From: Pardosa pseudoannulata
Lineage: Eukaryota; Arthropoda; Arachnida; Araneae; Lycosidae
Length of the DNA: 64,000 nt
Direction: 5' to 3'
Assembly (NCBI GenBank): GCA_032207245.1
Contig: CM063502.1
Location: forward strand, 117,837,429-117,901,428
Shown: one piece after another, positions 34,586 through 47,800 of the stretch
How positions within the stretch are numbered: the first letter of the stretch is position 1
Layout: every line of letters starts with the position of its first letter
The notes under the pieces: model-generated
The model's database searches: none
What the model was told of the DNA's origin: nothing
The model's input: the letters and a program-made list of their open reading frames with translations, nothing else
Translations under genes and position numbers: made by a program

Positions 34586-36394
34586 TGTAAAGTTATAAAT
34601 ATATAAGCGTAAGAGGAATTTTTCCATGGGGGTTGATTCCACCACTTCAACTAATATCTCAAAATTAATACAATGAGCCTTACTTTTATAATATACGCAT
34701 ATGGCTCTAATTTTGGGGGAGTTACAATCCCCCTTCACTACGATACTGAATATATAAATGTGTGTGTGTGTGTGCGTGTAACCGGAATAAGTTTATGCAG
34801 TAAGCTACTTACTTTGGTCTTAGCTTTGAGACTGTACAGTAACTGAATATTTTAAAAGTGGGGACATGCTATTTTCGAAAGTTTAAAACTTTAAAATCCT
34901 CTTCGAAAGATCTATTTGCTATTTTAACTCTATCTCTTCTAATTAGATGGCTGTTTACACTTCACGGCATGATTGTGCTTCTGTAGGTTTTATGCTTGTA
35001 TGCTTTATGCGCCCCAGTAAGCTGATAGTCGTTATGAATTGCGGAGGTTATATTGTCTGCTCCGTGTTGCAACCCGGAATTGCAGACTTTATTAGAAATG
35101 GAGCATTGTGTAACTGAACAAACGTTTCACCATTATGAGGGACTTCTCAATTTTGATTTATGCTATTTTGATTGATAATTTCCGAATGAAACACTCTTAG
35201 AATCCTACACTAATCAAGTAAAATTTCCCTAACTACTTATTTAGTGTGTAAACAAGCTAAATATACACAAGCTATTCGAATTTTCTATAAAATTATCCAG
35301 TATTAAGTACTGTTTATGTTATTATTTTGAATTTTTATAACAGAGCAAAAACTTAAGTTGAAACTGCAACCTTTTTCATTTACATAAATTGAAATGTAGT
35401 TTGTATTTAGAACTTAAAGTAACACTTGACAAATTAATTATTAATCTGCCCATTTAATAAAAATGATAAATGATTATTAATTATCGATAAAAAAATTCTA
35501 AAAAAGTTATTCTTAAACCGGAAAAATACCTTATTAAATCTATTTTTCAAAATTAGTTCCTATTTTTAATTTTTTTTCAATTTAACCCCTTTTAAGTTTT
35601 AATTTATATTTAACTCCAAATTCATAATTTTTTAAAGCAAAAAGAATCTTACGTTTTAATGACATTTAATGAGTGATGGTAAGGATAATACTTCCCCCCT
35701 CTCTTCCAGCAGGTGCTAAAAATGATATCCTTATTTTATCTTATTAGTGAAATGAATTTCTTTACTCGTATTAGTTTCACTCTGGAAAACATTCCAATAT
35801 ATCATTGCTATAAAGGGAAAGAACCCTGTACTGGGTTGAAATAACATTCAAGATCGAGAATTGAATATGCAACTATTTTGAATGAATTGTTCATTCTTAC
35901 CTCAGTAAAGCAAGTAACAAGCTTTATTAATGAACCTTACGAAGTGTGGGCAATTACTTATTAATTTACCCTGCACTTTCATTCCTTTGTGTTTACGTTG
36001 TATTTTCATTTCTTCAGGAAGATTAATTCTAGCTTTCCCAAAATGTGTTGTAATTTACCTAAAGGGAGTGTATATTAATAATTCATGGTACTATTCACGT
36101 ATAATTCTACTAATTGTTTTCTGAATATCGTATCCACAGTTTGTAGCATATAACTTCAAGTAACCCAGTATTATTAAAAAGGAATTTTATTTCCGAATTC
36201 CGATGTCATTTTCCCATTCAATATTTCGGATAGATTGGTTATCTTACAGTATAATCAATGACTAAAATTATGAGGGAATAAAATATGCATTCAAAATGCC
36301 ATGCATATGCCATATATTGCAAATATGACTTAGCTATATTAGCAATTTAAACTAAAACCTACTTTATAGAAGTTTGGTGACATTAACCACTACA
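34586..36394. other. intergenic, nothing recognised
   Basis: AT-rich, with a short (TG)n at about 34760. No gene supported. Confidence 0.5.
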
Positions 36395-36480
36395 CAATAT
36401 GAGCTGGCAAGAGGCCCCACCGTTAAGGCGAAGGGGTGCCCCTTTCGCTTGATTAGCAAAGCTAGGGTGAAAATACATAT
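36395..36480 (-). mobile_element. SINE-B tail fragment
   Basis: Similar to 49525-49600: tatgagctggc, gttaaggcgaaggggtgccc, ctttcgcttgattagcaaag and gggtgaaaat match cataagctactc, attaaggcaaagggatgcac, ctttcgtttttaatgagg and gggtgaaaga. Confidence 0.65.
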
Positions 36481-36489
36481 GTATACGTA

Positions 36490-36545
36490 TATAAATATAT
36501 ATATATATATATTGTTGTAAAGTTCTTACAACACACACACACACA
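36490..36545. repeat. (TA)n and (AC)n microsatellites
   Basis: A TA run at 36493-36513 and an AC run at 36530-36546, immediately after the SINE-B fragment tail. Confidence 0.9.
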
Positions 36546-36819
36546 CCAGTGTTCGTTCTTCCAAGGGGAAACACAGTAAAATATATTGCACAAAATTAAA
36601 AGGAAACGCCTTATATATTAACTAAAAGATGATTTATCATATGCATTGTTTATTTACAGATATTTTCTTGATAAATATATGACATTCATTACTTTGATAA
36701 TCATCAATATAATAATTCATTACAATTTTCTTTTTTTGTTTAAATGTTATTCCGTAATCAAAATATTGAAATAATTATCTGATGCCCAAGTAACAATCAT
36801 GAATATGTTAAATCGGTTT

Positions 36820-37400
36820 ACCTCCAGGCATTGTAAGGGAAGCAGTATGTCCGGGCAGGGCTCTAGGCAGGATCAACCTTGGTGCGGGCGTAAAGGTCGT
36901 CACTTGTTTATTTTCGGCTGTGTACTGAGGGATCGGGTAATATCTCCGTTTGCTGTTCCGGGCTCTCTCGCTTGCTCACAGGCTCTCGATGCACCTTGTA
37001 ATTCTTGACTCCCGATCTCGACTCCTCTTCCAACTTTTTTAAACAAATTTACACCTCGGTTCAACGATCATTTTTTCTCTTTTCCAATCATTTGTTAGTG
37101 AAATTTTCCCACATCTGCACCCCCTTCGGATGTGCAGGTGGGCTCATTAAAATGCCCCCTTTGGTGAAAACTGACATTATTGCCTAGTCACTGCCCCCAT
37201 ATCTCCCGGCTGCATCCCTGCCTGGGCTTGACCGCTACAATTCTGCAACTGCATCAGCTGTAACTCCTCCGCACGGGTTCCCCATTAAAACTCGAAGTCC
37301 ACAGCTGCATCTATATTCTTCTCAGAAATCTAGTTAACAGATGTCTGTTGGACGTGCTGTCCAACGTGTTAAAGTACATCAGTACACACACACACAACTA
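36820..37400. other. GC-richer island of unknown origin
   Basis: About 580 bp with clearly higher G+C than its surroundings. On the minus strand, short coding-like runs (FTPAPRLILPRALPGHTA; MWENFTNK) occur between stops. This looks like decayed coding sequence, perhaps of a retroelement, but no family is recognised. An LTR/gag remnant is the best guess. Confidence 0.35.
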
Positions 37401-37977
37401 GCAGTAGTATCTTTCACCAAACTTACATTGAAGATTAACTCTATTATTTGAACTGCGCTTGCTGGGTAATAAGAACTCTTAATCTTTGGCAATCATTGCT
37501 CCATCTGTAACACAAATCCAAAGTTGTAGAACTCCAAATTTGTTGAGGTTAAAAAAGCAACAACCAATTGACCGTCTGTACAACGCAACGGCCCTGAATC
37601 GAATGCTGAAGAATATACACAAGTATCAAACCCAAGAGCGAGAATAACTTGATTTTATTCCCATGAGACTAGAGATTGTTCAGCTATTTTTGGAAAGCAA
37701 TAATGAGCCTCGATCATTTAAAAAAGCTCGGAAACCACACAGGCAGCAATTTAGTTATTGGAGAAGAGAAACCATTTTAATGGGACAGCTGAAATATATG
37801 GTCAGAAGACATTGACATTTATTCCAGCATTAGTTTTGAGAGAAGTGTAAAACAATTTATGTTGGAGTACTACCCTTTAACTAGCATTTTAAGACTGGGA
37901 AATTATAATGTAATTAGTATTGCAATTGAGAAGGGGAAAGGAGAATTTTAGATATTTTAGGGGTAATAATTTTGATA

Positions 37978-38235
<258 letters not shown>

Positions 38236-38589
38236 CTTTTTCAGCATTTATAAATTACCGGAAATGCAGAGAATTGTTACCACCAGTTTAAAACTTCTAC
38301 TGTCGATTTTATTTGGTATATTATACATCTTACGAATAAGTTTTTTTTTTCAGTTTCTTTGCTCCAATAAACAAGGAATGAAAACCTCTTTTTATACCGT
38401 CGTAGTTTCTACCTTTAGCTTTCATCTTCATTTCATGTCAGAAAAAAAGACCGGTTCTCTAAGCCACCACGCGAAGGTGATTCTGAATAATCTCATAGAG
38501 GAAAAAAAAAAAGAGAAAATTTGAATAAAGAGGAATACCAAGGAGTAAACATAAATGTGCTCTCGGCGTCTTTAGAATTCTGAAAACGA

Positions 38590-39020
38590 AACGATAATTT
38601 ACTTTTAAGCGGGATGTACTTCGTTTCTTCCGTGAAAGGTCGAATAATTTACTTTTCTCCTGTTCTCTTTCAAAGTCTTTGCTCCTATTACTCGTTATAT
38701 CATTTGATATTCTCGAAGACTATTTATTGGATATCTTTCATGAATACTTTGTATACAAAGCCTCATTATGGACAACAGGAATCTGTTTTCCCTTTGACAA
38801 ATTTTGAGACATTTTTTATGTTCCAATTAAGAGTTTTTATTCAAATTAAAATGTTGAAATAGATATATCTAACTATAAAGCTTTACATTTTAATAAATCT
38901 TAAATACTTTATTCCTTTCACCAATAGTAGTCATTTTTGATAATTTTTATTTAAGAGTAAGAGATTATTTCGTTATAAAATTTTTATATTATCGGAGACT
39001 ATTGTATGTCTTTCATGAAT

Positions 39021-39054
<34 letters not shown>

Positions 39055-41875
39055 GCCTTATTATGTACGACAAAAAATGTATTCTTTAAGAAAAATTTGG
39101 AGATTTAAAAAAATTAAGTTTTTTTTGGATAAAATATTCAAATAGAACAATTTAACAATTAAGCACTGCATTTTATATAATTTTAAATGCTTAACTCCTT
39201 TCACCATTCAGAATAAATTTAATAAATCTTAATGACTTGTATTTCAAAAATAAAAGATTATATTTTTTTAACTTGAAACGGTACATAATTCTTAACATGA
39301 TAATTAACTTTTAAGAGGGATGTACTTAGTTGCTTACGTGAAATATTGAATAGTGTACTTTTTTCCTGTTCTTTTTAAAATCATTGCTTATATTACTCGT
39401 TAAACATTTGATATTCTCTAAGATTGCTGGATGACTTTATGAATTTTTTTTATACAAAGCCTTATTATAGAAACAAAAACTCTCTTTCTTTGAAAAACTT
39501 GAAGCTATTTTTTTATTTCAATTTAAAATCTTATTTCAACTAAAATATTCAAATAGATCATTTATAAATCAAGTATAAATCAACTATAAATCATTACATT
39601 TTAATTACTTTTAAATATTTTATTCGTTTACTCAATCGTAATAAACAGTTCTTGATAACTTGTAGTTAAAAATAAGAGTTTATTTTGTTATATACTTGAT
39701 ATTCCAGAAGATTTTTGGATGTCTTTCAAGAACCTTTAGTACACAAAGTTTCATTAAGGACAACAAAAATTTGAGTTTCTTTGGACATACTACGAGATAT
39801 TTTTATATTTCAGTTAAGATTTTTTTTTCAATTAATAACCTCAAATAGAAAAATTAGATTATTAAGCATTACATTGTAACTCTTTGTTTCACCATGTTTT
39901 ATATCTGTAACATACAAAAAGTTAATATCATTTCGTTAGTTAGTTTTAATAAAGGATTTTGCTGATTGTTGACATTCTACAAAGCTGTAATTAATAACAT
40001 TTGTTCATTGAATTCTTCCAAATGTCAATATTAAGTTTACATTTCATAACAAAGTTTTATTTCCACTTTATCATCTTTACGAGATTATTTAAAAAATATT
40101 TCCCTTTGACAAATTTGGAGACCATTTTTATATTTCAATTAAGAGTTTATTTTTCAAATTAAAAGCTGAAATAGATCAATTTAAATATAAAGCTTTACAT
40201 TTTAATAAATCTTAAACATTTTATTCTTTTCACTAATGGAAAGCATTCTTGATAATTTTTATTTAAGAGTAAGCAATTATTTCGTTATAAAATTTTAATA
40301 TTATTGGAGACTATTGTATGTTTTTATGAATTATTTGTAAAAAAAGCCTCATTATGTACAACAAAAAAATGTGTTCTTTACGAGATATTTGGAGATTTAA
40401 AAAATTTTTATGTAGTTTTTTTTTTGAATAAAATGTTCAAATAGAACAATTTAACAATTAAATACTGCATTTTAAATAATTTTAAATGTTTAACTCCTTT
40501 TACCATTCAGAATAAATTTAATAAATCTTAATGACTTGTATTTCAAAAATAAAAGATTATATTTTTTAACTTGAAACGTTACATAATTCTTAACATGATA
40601 ATTAACTTTTAAGAGGGATGTATTTAGTTGCTTACGTGAAATATGGAATAGTTTACTTTTTTCCTGTTCTCTTTCAAAGTCTTTGTGATTATATTACTCG
40701 TTAAAAATTTGATATTCTCTAAGATTGTTGGATGACTCTATGAATTTTTTTTTATACAAAGCCTTATTACAGAAACAAAAAAACTCTGTTTCTTTGAAAA
40801 ACTTGAAGCTATTTTGTATTTCAATTTAAAATCGTATTTCAATTAATATATTCAAATACACCATTTTAACTATAAATCATTACAATTTAATTAATTTTAA
40901 ATATTTCATTCGTTTACTCAATCGTAATAAACAGTTCTTGATAACTTGTAGTTAAAAATAAGAGTTTATTTTGTTATATACTTGATATTCCCGAAGATTT
41001 TTGGATGTCTTTCAAGAACCTTTAGTACACAAAGTTTCATTAAGGATAACAAAAATTTGCGTTTCTTTGGACAAACTACAAAATATTTTTGTTTCAATTA
41101 AGATTTTTTTAATTAATAAGTTCAAATAGAAAAATTATATTATTAAATGTTGCATTGTAACTCTTTGTTTTACCATGTTTTATATCTGTAACATACAAAA
41201 AGTCAATACCATTACTTCAATTAGCTTCAATAGAGGATTTTACTGATTATTGACATCCTACAACGTTGTAATTAATAAAATTTGTTCATTGAATCCTCCC
41301 AAATGTCTATATTAAGTTTACATTTCATAACAAAGATTTATTTCCACTTTCTCATTTTCATAAGATTATTTAAGAAATATTTCCCTTTGACAAATTTGGA
41401 GACATTTTTTATATTCCAATTAAGAGTTTATTTTTCAAATTAAAAAGTTGAAATAGATCAATTTAACTATAAAGCTTTAAATTTTAATAAATCTTAAATA
41501 TTTTATTTCTTTCACCAAGGACAAGCAATGGACAACAAAAATTTGCGTTTCTTTTGACAAACTTCGAGATATTTTTGTATTTTAATTAAGATTTTTTCAA
41601 TTAATAAATTAAAATAGAAAAATTTAGTTATTAAACGTTACATTGTAATTGTTTGTTTTATCGTGTTTTATATCTGTAACATACAAAATGTCAATATCAC
41701 TTCGTTAGTTGGTTTTAATAGGGGATTTTACTGATTGTTGACATTCTACAAAGCTGTAATTAATACAATTTATTCATTGAATTCTCTCAAATGTCAATAT
41801 TAAGTTTACATTTCATAACAAAGTTTTACTTCAGTTTATCATTTTCATGTGATTATTTAAAAAATATAAACTTTA
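38590..41875. repeat. tandem higher-order repeat, unit about 1.3 kb, 2.5 copies
   Basis: The anchor ttccctttgacaaattt recurs at about 38789, 40100 and 41382 (spacings 1311 and 1282). Between anchors the same order of blocks repeats: aagctttacattttaataaa, tttcgttataaaattt, tggagactattgtatg, gaggg.tgta.ttagttgc, acaaagtttcattaagga, ttgacattctacaa. Inside each unit, about four 330-bp subunits are themselves related. The third copy has an internal deletion near 41518. No coding. Confidence 0.82.
39028..39054. repeat. poly-A run of 27
   Basis: An uninterrupted A homopolymer inside the first 1.3-kb unit. The corresponding site in unit 2 (about 40339) has only 7 A. Confidence 0.97.
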
Positions 41876-42444
41876 GATAACTTGAGATAAATTAAAAGAT
41901 CAAAGGAGTCTAGAAGTAATATTTTCATAAAGGTTGGTTCAGATTCATTATGGAAAGATTAATTTTGTGAAAGAAAATTTGCAATATTTAGAAGAAATGT
42001 AATTGTTTTAGGCACACTTTTTTTGGCAATAAATTTTTACTTTTTTTTCTGTAGACTTTTTTACCTAATAGAAATGATTTTCTCTAATCTCTGGGTAAAC
42101 AATTTTCAAATCAGAGTTGTAAGAAATAAAAAGGGTTAATTTATATTAAATATTTTACCCTTTGGTCATCCGCAATAAATAATTTTCTATAACTAGTATT
42201 TCAAAAACAAAATGGCTCTTTTTTTTAGCTGAAAAAATTACATAATTCGTGACATTTTGAGGTTAGTGAAAACTATTATAACTGTGGTTATGTTTATCTT
42301 TTCCTCTAAAAAGCACGTTTTTAAAAAGCCGTTAGTGCATTACTTAAAAAAAAAAGATTGGGAACTAACCTGACAGGAAAATACGAAGAAAAAGAAAAAC
42401 AACCACGACTGAGGAATCTTACTTTCATTATAACAACAAAAAAA

Positions 42445-43820
42445 TCAGGAAATCAGTAATGCTGTAAGATTCTTAAATTTGATAAGGAACAGACAGAAAA
42501 AAATTCAGTATAGTAAACAAAGCTTTGAAAGATTAAAAACGAAAATGACGGATTTAGTTAAGAAAAATAAGCAGTAGTATTTTGAGTTCCTACGTAAAAT
42601 CGTTGTTTTATTTCAGTAGTTGTTTAATTAATTTTGCTTCAAATTATTTATTATAAGATAAATAAGAAAATATTTAAATTTATCTGAAAGTAATCGTGTT
42701 TGACGCATGTTATTAAATAAAAGCTATTACTGTTAAATTAAGAGTGAAAGTGGAAGAAAATAATATACAGAGTTTCCAAAAGTTTGGAAAGAAAGTAAAC
42801 GCCAGTAGCTTGTTGGATCATACAAATATTTTAATGGAAAATTTAAAGTTAGTAGCAAAAATATTTTTAATTTTTTTTAAAATTAGGAATGGATGCTCAT
42901 GTGCACTGTTTTTAGAAGTATCGACAGATAAGCATTAGTTTCATAAAAGGCTTAATTTTCATTATAACTTTACAGCTTGTTGGATCATACGAATATTTTA
43001 ATGGAAAATTTAAAGTTAGTAGCAAAAATATTTTTAATTTTTTTTAAAATTAGGAATGGATGCTCCTGTGTACTGTTTTTAGAAGTATCGACAGATAAGC
43101 ATTAGTTTCATAAAAGGTTTAATTTTCATTATAACTTTATGAAATTGTAAACTTAGAATTTCATAACTATCCTTAAAATATTTATGCCAATCTATTTCTG
43201 AAGCATCTGAAAATAAAGTAAATATATTTTTATCCGGAAAATAAGCAAAAACACCGGCACTTTACGCGTCAATTGCGACAGTTCTTTGATGATATTTTTG
43301 GTGAGGACCCATATCTTGGCGTTCGAGATCCTACGCCTTGATACTGTGTTAATAAACTAATTAAATGAATGTGCAGCACAATTTAAAGTTCACTCTTGCA
43401 TTTATGAGTTAATGAAATAAAATATTCTTATAATAATAAAAAAATATTGGTATATACTTTCGTGTCAGATATGTCCGAAACGAAGAACTTTTAATTCTTA
43501 TCATTATAAGGTGGCACTTTTAATAAACATTTTATTGTATCAGGTCAAGTCACTTGAACCACGAATTGAAATACACTTTATTATTCAAGATTTAGAGAAA
43601 TATACTTTACTGTACAAGATAATCAAATAATCAGTAATGATGGATGCTTCTTTTGATAAGAAACAGACAAACAATACTTCAATACGGTAAACTCAGTTTT
43701 GAAAGATTAAATGAAGAAAACAACGGCTTTAAAAAATAAAGTAATAACATTTTGAGTTCCCCTATAAAATCATTGTTTAATTTCAGTCACTTTTTAATTA
43801 ATTTTATTTTAAAGCACTTA
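42445..43820. repeat. spaced direct repeat of about 200 bp
   Basis: 42445-42660 and 43620-43815 share aatcagtaatg, gataag.aacagaca, tttgaaagattaaa, attttgagttcc and tttaattaatttt in the same order. The copies flank the 167-bp tandem duplication. Confidence 0.7.
42807..43140. repeat. tandem duplication, 2 x 167 bp
   Basis: agcttgttggatcatac begins each unit (42807 and 42974). The copies are nearly identical (a few substitutions such as tcatgtgcac/tcctgtgtac), so the duplication is recent compared with the neighbouring repeats. Confidence 0.92.
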
Positions 43821-44961
43821 TTAGAATATAGTTATGAAAAGGTTTTTAACCCACTGTTTTGCCATGTTTCATACGTGTAACATAGACAAAAATTAATGAC
43901 ATTTCCATAGCGGATTGAAAAAAAAAAATGATTTATTGATTGTTGCTACCTTGCAACACTGAAGTTAACGCAATTTGTTCTTAGAATCCCTATCAAATGG
44001 AGATACCAAGATTACTTTTCATATCAAAGTTTCACTTATCGCTCGATCATCGGATTTTTCGCAAGGGTAGTTTCAAATTCTTTATGTAAAGATAATTTTT
44101 GTGAAAAGTAATTTACTATATAAGTGATAAGTATCTATTTTATGGCAAATACATATTTTTGATAATACGTTTTTATATTTATATTTTAAATACTTTTAAT
44201 CATTTTTAACACGTTCGATATGATGCATTCTAAAGTTTGAGGAAATATATTTTAATTTGGGATTATTGAAAATAAAGGTTAAATTAATCTGAAAGTAATC
44301 TTATACTGGAATGTTATTAAACTAAATCTATTAATGCTTAAGTTACCCTTAGCAGGCTTGACCGTGCAGTGCTAGGATTCCGACGTTTGGCCCCAACTGT
44401 TTTGATCCTTATCATGTACGGGTACTGATATTTCTTCTTCCCTTTTATTTATTTGTTTTTATATTTAATTCTTGTAAAGAAAGTCACTGGCTGAATAATT
44501 GAAAAATATCATTTAGTAATAAATTTTAAACATGAGAGACCAGGTTTGAAGACTGATTAGAGTCATTTTATAGAATTTTATAGACATTATTTAGATATTT
44601 TATCCTTCCCCTTAAAACAAACCGAGACTTATTTGACAGTCTCCCGTTTGCTGTTTGGAAAGAAATGGAAAGAGATAAAGAATACAAAAACATGCTACTA
44701 TTACACCAAGTGTCAAACTGTACCTCACCGAGAAATATATTTCTGAACTGTATGTAAAAGCGTAAATTTCAAAATTTAGATGAAGTGAGAAATTTTTGTG
44801 AGGATTTTTTCTAGATGAGATTATCTTGTTTCGTACAGAGTGTACCTGCAAAAAGCAAACATTTAGACTAAACTCTTGTGACAACGGGAAATCCTTCTTA
44901 ACCAAGCCTTCTCAGAACAATGGAATTTGACTAACGCCGTAAAGACATTCTTTTTATATAA

Positions 44962-45118
44962 GCGCCGACCGGTGGACGAATGAATAAGGCGTTGCTCTGC
45001 GATACTGGCGTTCGAATTCCGCTGCTGGCATGGAATGTAAGCAGTAGATACCGGTCACATTAGAATCTGGTGTAGCAAAAAAGGAGACCGTAGAGTGCTA
45101 AGCTAAACTCAACTAAGC
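44962..45118 (+). mobile_element. SINE-A copy
   Basis: The head gcgccgaccggtggacgaat carries a decayed A box, with gcgttcgaattccgc as B box, ctgctggcatgga, and the tail gagaccgtagagtgctaa. The central body is shortened relative to 26056-26230. Confidence 0.8.
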
Positions 45119-45694
45119 TTTTTACATAATCATGTCACCTCTTAATTTTACTTTCTGAGCAATATTCTGTCGACCAGAAATTTTTGTTAAACGATGATTT
45201 TTCAGTCTTGCTTTTTATTAGTGTATTAAGAAAAATATAAGAAAATGCAACAGTATATTTTGTGAAAAAATGTTCTATAAATAGTTTTAATTTGAACTAT
45301 TATTTGATAAATATTTACAAACTAGAAATTAACAGGACAAACGTTTATCATATCCAGACTTATGGAAAAACGGAGAGTAGCTAAATTTCCATACTTTTAT
45401 AGAACAAAGATCAGCATACTTTTAAGAGAAAAGAACCAAATTGTCAATAAAACAAGACAGCTAATGTGCCAATGAGCCATTTTGTATTTCAGTTGCAATT
45501 GATACAGTACATACGAGGTAGAAGTTTGAAGAGTCACAAAAGTCTATGCGATTAGCATAAAGTGGCTTGCGAGTCGCAGTATGCGGACTTCTGGTGCATC
45601 CCCATAAAAAAAAATATTGAGAAAAACTATCTCAAGCTTTACGTGGAAATCACATGAAGAAAAGTTCAAGATTTGTAAATTTATTCAACACAGA
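45119..45694. other. intergenic, nothing recognised
   Basis: AT-rich. No gene or repeat supported. Confidence 0.5.
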
Positions 45695-45850
45695 GGTTTG
45701 ATTTGGTTTGGAGCGTTACGGTCTACATTTTTGCAACATAAGGGCTAATGAGACCATTTAAAGCGAATTCCGAAAGGCTACAAACATCCATGCCATAGTG
45801 AGATTCGAACCCACCAAATCCAGTACCGAATCAACACAGAAGAGCTGAGA
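45695..45850 (-). mobile_element. SINE-A copy
   Basis: Minus strand. The tail ggtttgatttggtttggagc is at the left, followed by gttacggtctac, aagggctaatgagacc, ctacaaacatccatgcca and the inverted B box gagattcgaaccc. The tRNA head beyond about 45838 is degraded. Confidence 0.85.
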
Positions 45851-46382
45851 ACAGTAGTACTATCGATTTGACAACAGCCACATATTACTATTACAGAAAT
45901 AGTAATGTAAACTTAGTGGTATGGGACATAAGCATTTAAAATTAGTTTGAACAAATACAGTTAATACTGAACGTCCTACAAAAATTATTGAAAAACAATT
46001 TAAAGGGTACCACATTTAAGTGAAAAAGAATGTTGTTTAAACATTGTTTTCTGCTATTCAAACATTCATTGTTCTGAGTACGTGCAGTTTTAAAAGAGTT
46101 ACCACTGTTGTAAATGCATAGTAACATTTAAGGGTTTTTGTGATCCAAAAGTAAAAGAAAAGTAGTGCAAATAGATTAACAGTGAAAAAATATTTCTTAT
46201 TCTACCAAGTAGAGTGTTTAATTACATAAAACAAAAACTATGATTTTTTGCTAAGTTTCTATTAAAATAATTGACCAGTGAAAGGTTTCAAGAATAAAAA
46301 CGGAATCATTACTTAGTAATTAATATACTTTTATTACTTTCTCCTTTCTCTTGCAAAGCTTAAACTTTTAACGAATAGTTTA

Positions 46383-46440
46383 ATCAGCCAGGTCAAGCCG
46401 CTGGAACCACAAACTGCAATACACTTTATTATTCAAGGTA
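46383..46440. repeat. dispersed repeat pair with 43541-43592
   Basis: ccaggtcaag, ggaaccac and aatacactttattattcaag are shared in order by both places. A small conserved block of unknown type. Confidence 0.65.
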
Positions 46441-47240
46441 CGGTGGAAAAAAACATTGTAAAGAAGCAGTTTAATATTGCATTATGCATATGAACAATAT
46501 TTTGTAACACGCAAGATAAAATTTAATCCGCTATTCATTTCCAATAAGCATGGGAATGTTAAGATTACCATAATGCATAATAATAGCGTAAGCGCACGAA
46601 ACGAATGGAAAGACATGTGACTCAAGAGTTATAGATCCTTCTGTCATCAGACACAGAACTTTGCCTTTAAATTAACTCATATTTTAAACTAGGGCTTTTG
46701 CAATAAAGTATTACATAAGTTCCTACCGTAATATTTATCTTTGTAATAAATCAAATGTATGAGGATAAGTCAAAATGAGATAAAATAAAATTTACAAATA
46801 TAATTTTAAAAATAAGAACACGCTGAAATATGATCTTTTCTCTGTTTAATTAAACTTTAAGAATAAATTTCAGTGTCAGATCAATAATATTTACTAGTAG
46901 GTTAAAACAGTAACAAAATAAATAACTTCATAAAGTTAGAAGTATATATTTTTGGAATATATATTCAGAAAATGTACCCCTTTTCTGTTGTAAACTTTGT
47001 TTCCGTTACTACGGTGATAAATAAAGCATACGGGTAATGGAGATTACCTTAATTGAAGTGACAACTTTTTCAACAAGAGCTTATTCCATATATCTTCTCT
47101 ATATATATTCTCTTTTATTAGTAGCTGATACATTTGTTTGCCACATGATGTTACAACATATAATTTAAAGAAGTAACTATGAATAACTCTACGAGAATTA
47201 ACTGCGCCTATGGAGAAAGACATTTTGATTCAGTGCTTCC

Positions 47241-47300
47241 GGTTTGGTTTGGAGCATTACGGTCATCTTTCTGTAACACGATGGCTAATTAGACTGGGGC
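47241..47300 (-). mobile_element. SINE-A 3' fragment
   Basis: ggtttggtttggagcattac, ggtcatctttctgtaacacg and atggctaattagactggg match the SINE-A tail on the minus strand. Confidence 0.75.
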
Positions 47301-47422
47301 ACTCATGTAGTAGCAACCGCACTAATAGAGCTAGAAGGCACTCCAAGTTAGTTCCAGCGGTGGGGTGTAGATCACTATCACGGGGACAGCCCCATATGAC
47401 AGACATCCTTTGAAGAATCCTG

Positions 47423-47603
47423 GTGCCGAGAGCTGGCCGATTGGTTAGGGCGCTGATCGTCGGTGCCGAAGTTCGTGGGTTCGAATCCAACTATGGCATG
47501 GATGTTCGTAGCCATTCTGAATCGGCTTTAAGCAGTATGTCTTGGTCTTATTATCCCTCGTGTGCAAAACAGTAGACCGTAGCTCTCCAAACCAATCCAA
47601 ACC
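47423..47603 (+). mobile_element. SINE-A, best-preserved full-length copy
   Basis: The head reads GCCGAGAGCTGGCCGATTGG then TTAGGGCGCTGATCG (A box), and the B box GGGTTCGAATCC is perfect. The body holds catggatgttcgtagccatt, gaatcggctttaagcagta and ccctcgtgtgcaaaacagta, and the tail ends in ctccaaaccaatccaaacc. Length about 180 bp. Because the internal polymerase III promoter is intact, this copy is the best template for defining the family. Confidence 0.88.
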
Positions 47604-47652
47604 GAAGAATCCTGGCGGAGGGAACGTCACACAACAGGCGTGTCGTGCGGGT

Positions 47653-47800
47653 AACCAATAAGATTAGACTGGGACCTACTTCTTGAAGCTTATTGTGAAA
47701 GACTACGAAATAGCCATGAGAACAGTGGGATTTGAATCCCCAAACTCAGAAACAAAAGGCAGTGCCCTACCTATTCGGTTAATGTTCGGTCTCCAGGCTT
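47653..47800 (-). mobile_element. SINE-A copy
   Basis: Minus strand: aagattagactgggacctac, ctacgaaatagccatgagaa, inverted B box gggatttgaatcccca and head gccctacctattcggtta. Confidence 0.75.

Noticed and set aside
47423..47500. Genuine tRNA gene
   Set aside because: A and B boxes are present, but no complete cloverleaf forms and the sequence continues into the SINE-A body seen in other copies.
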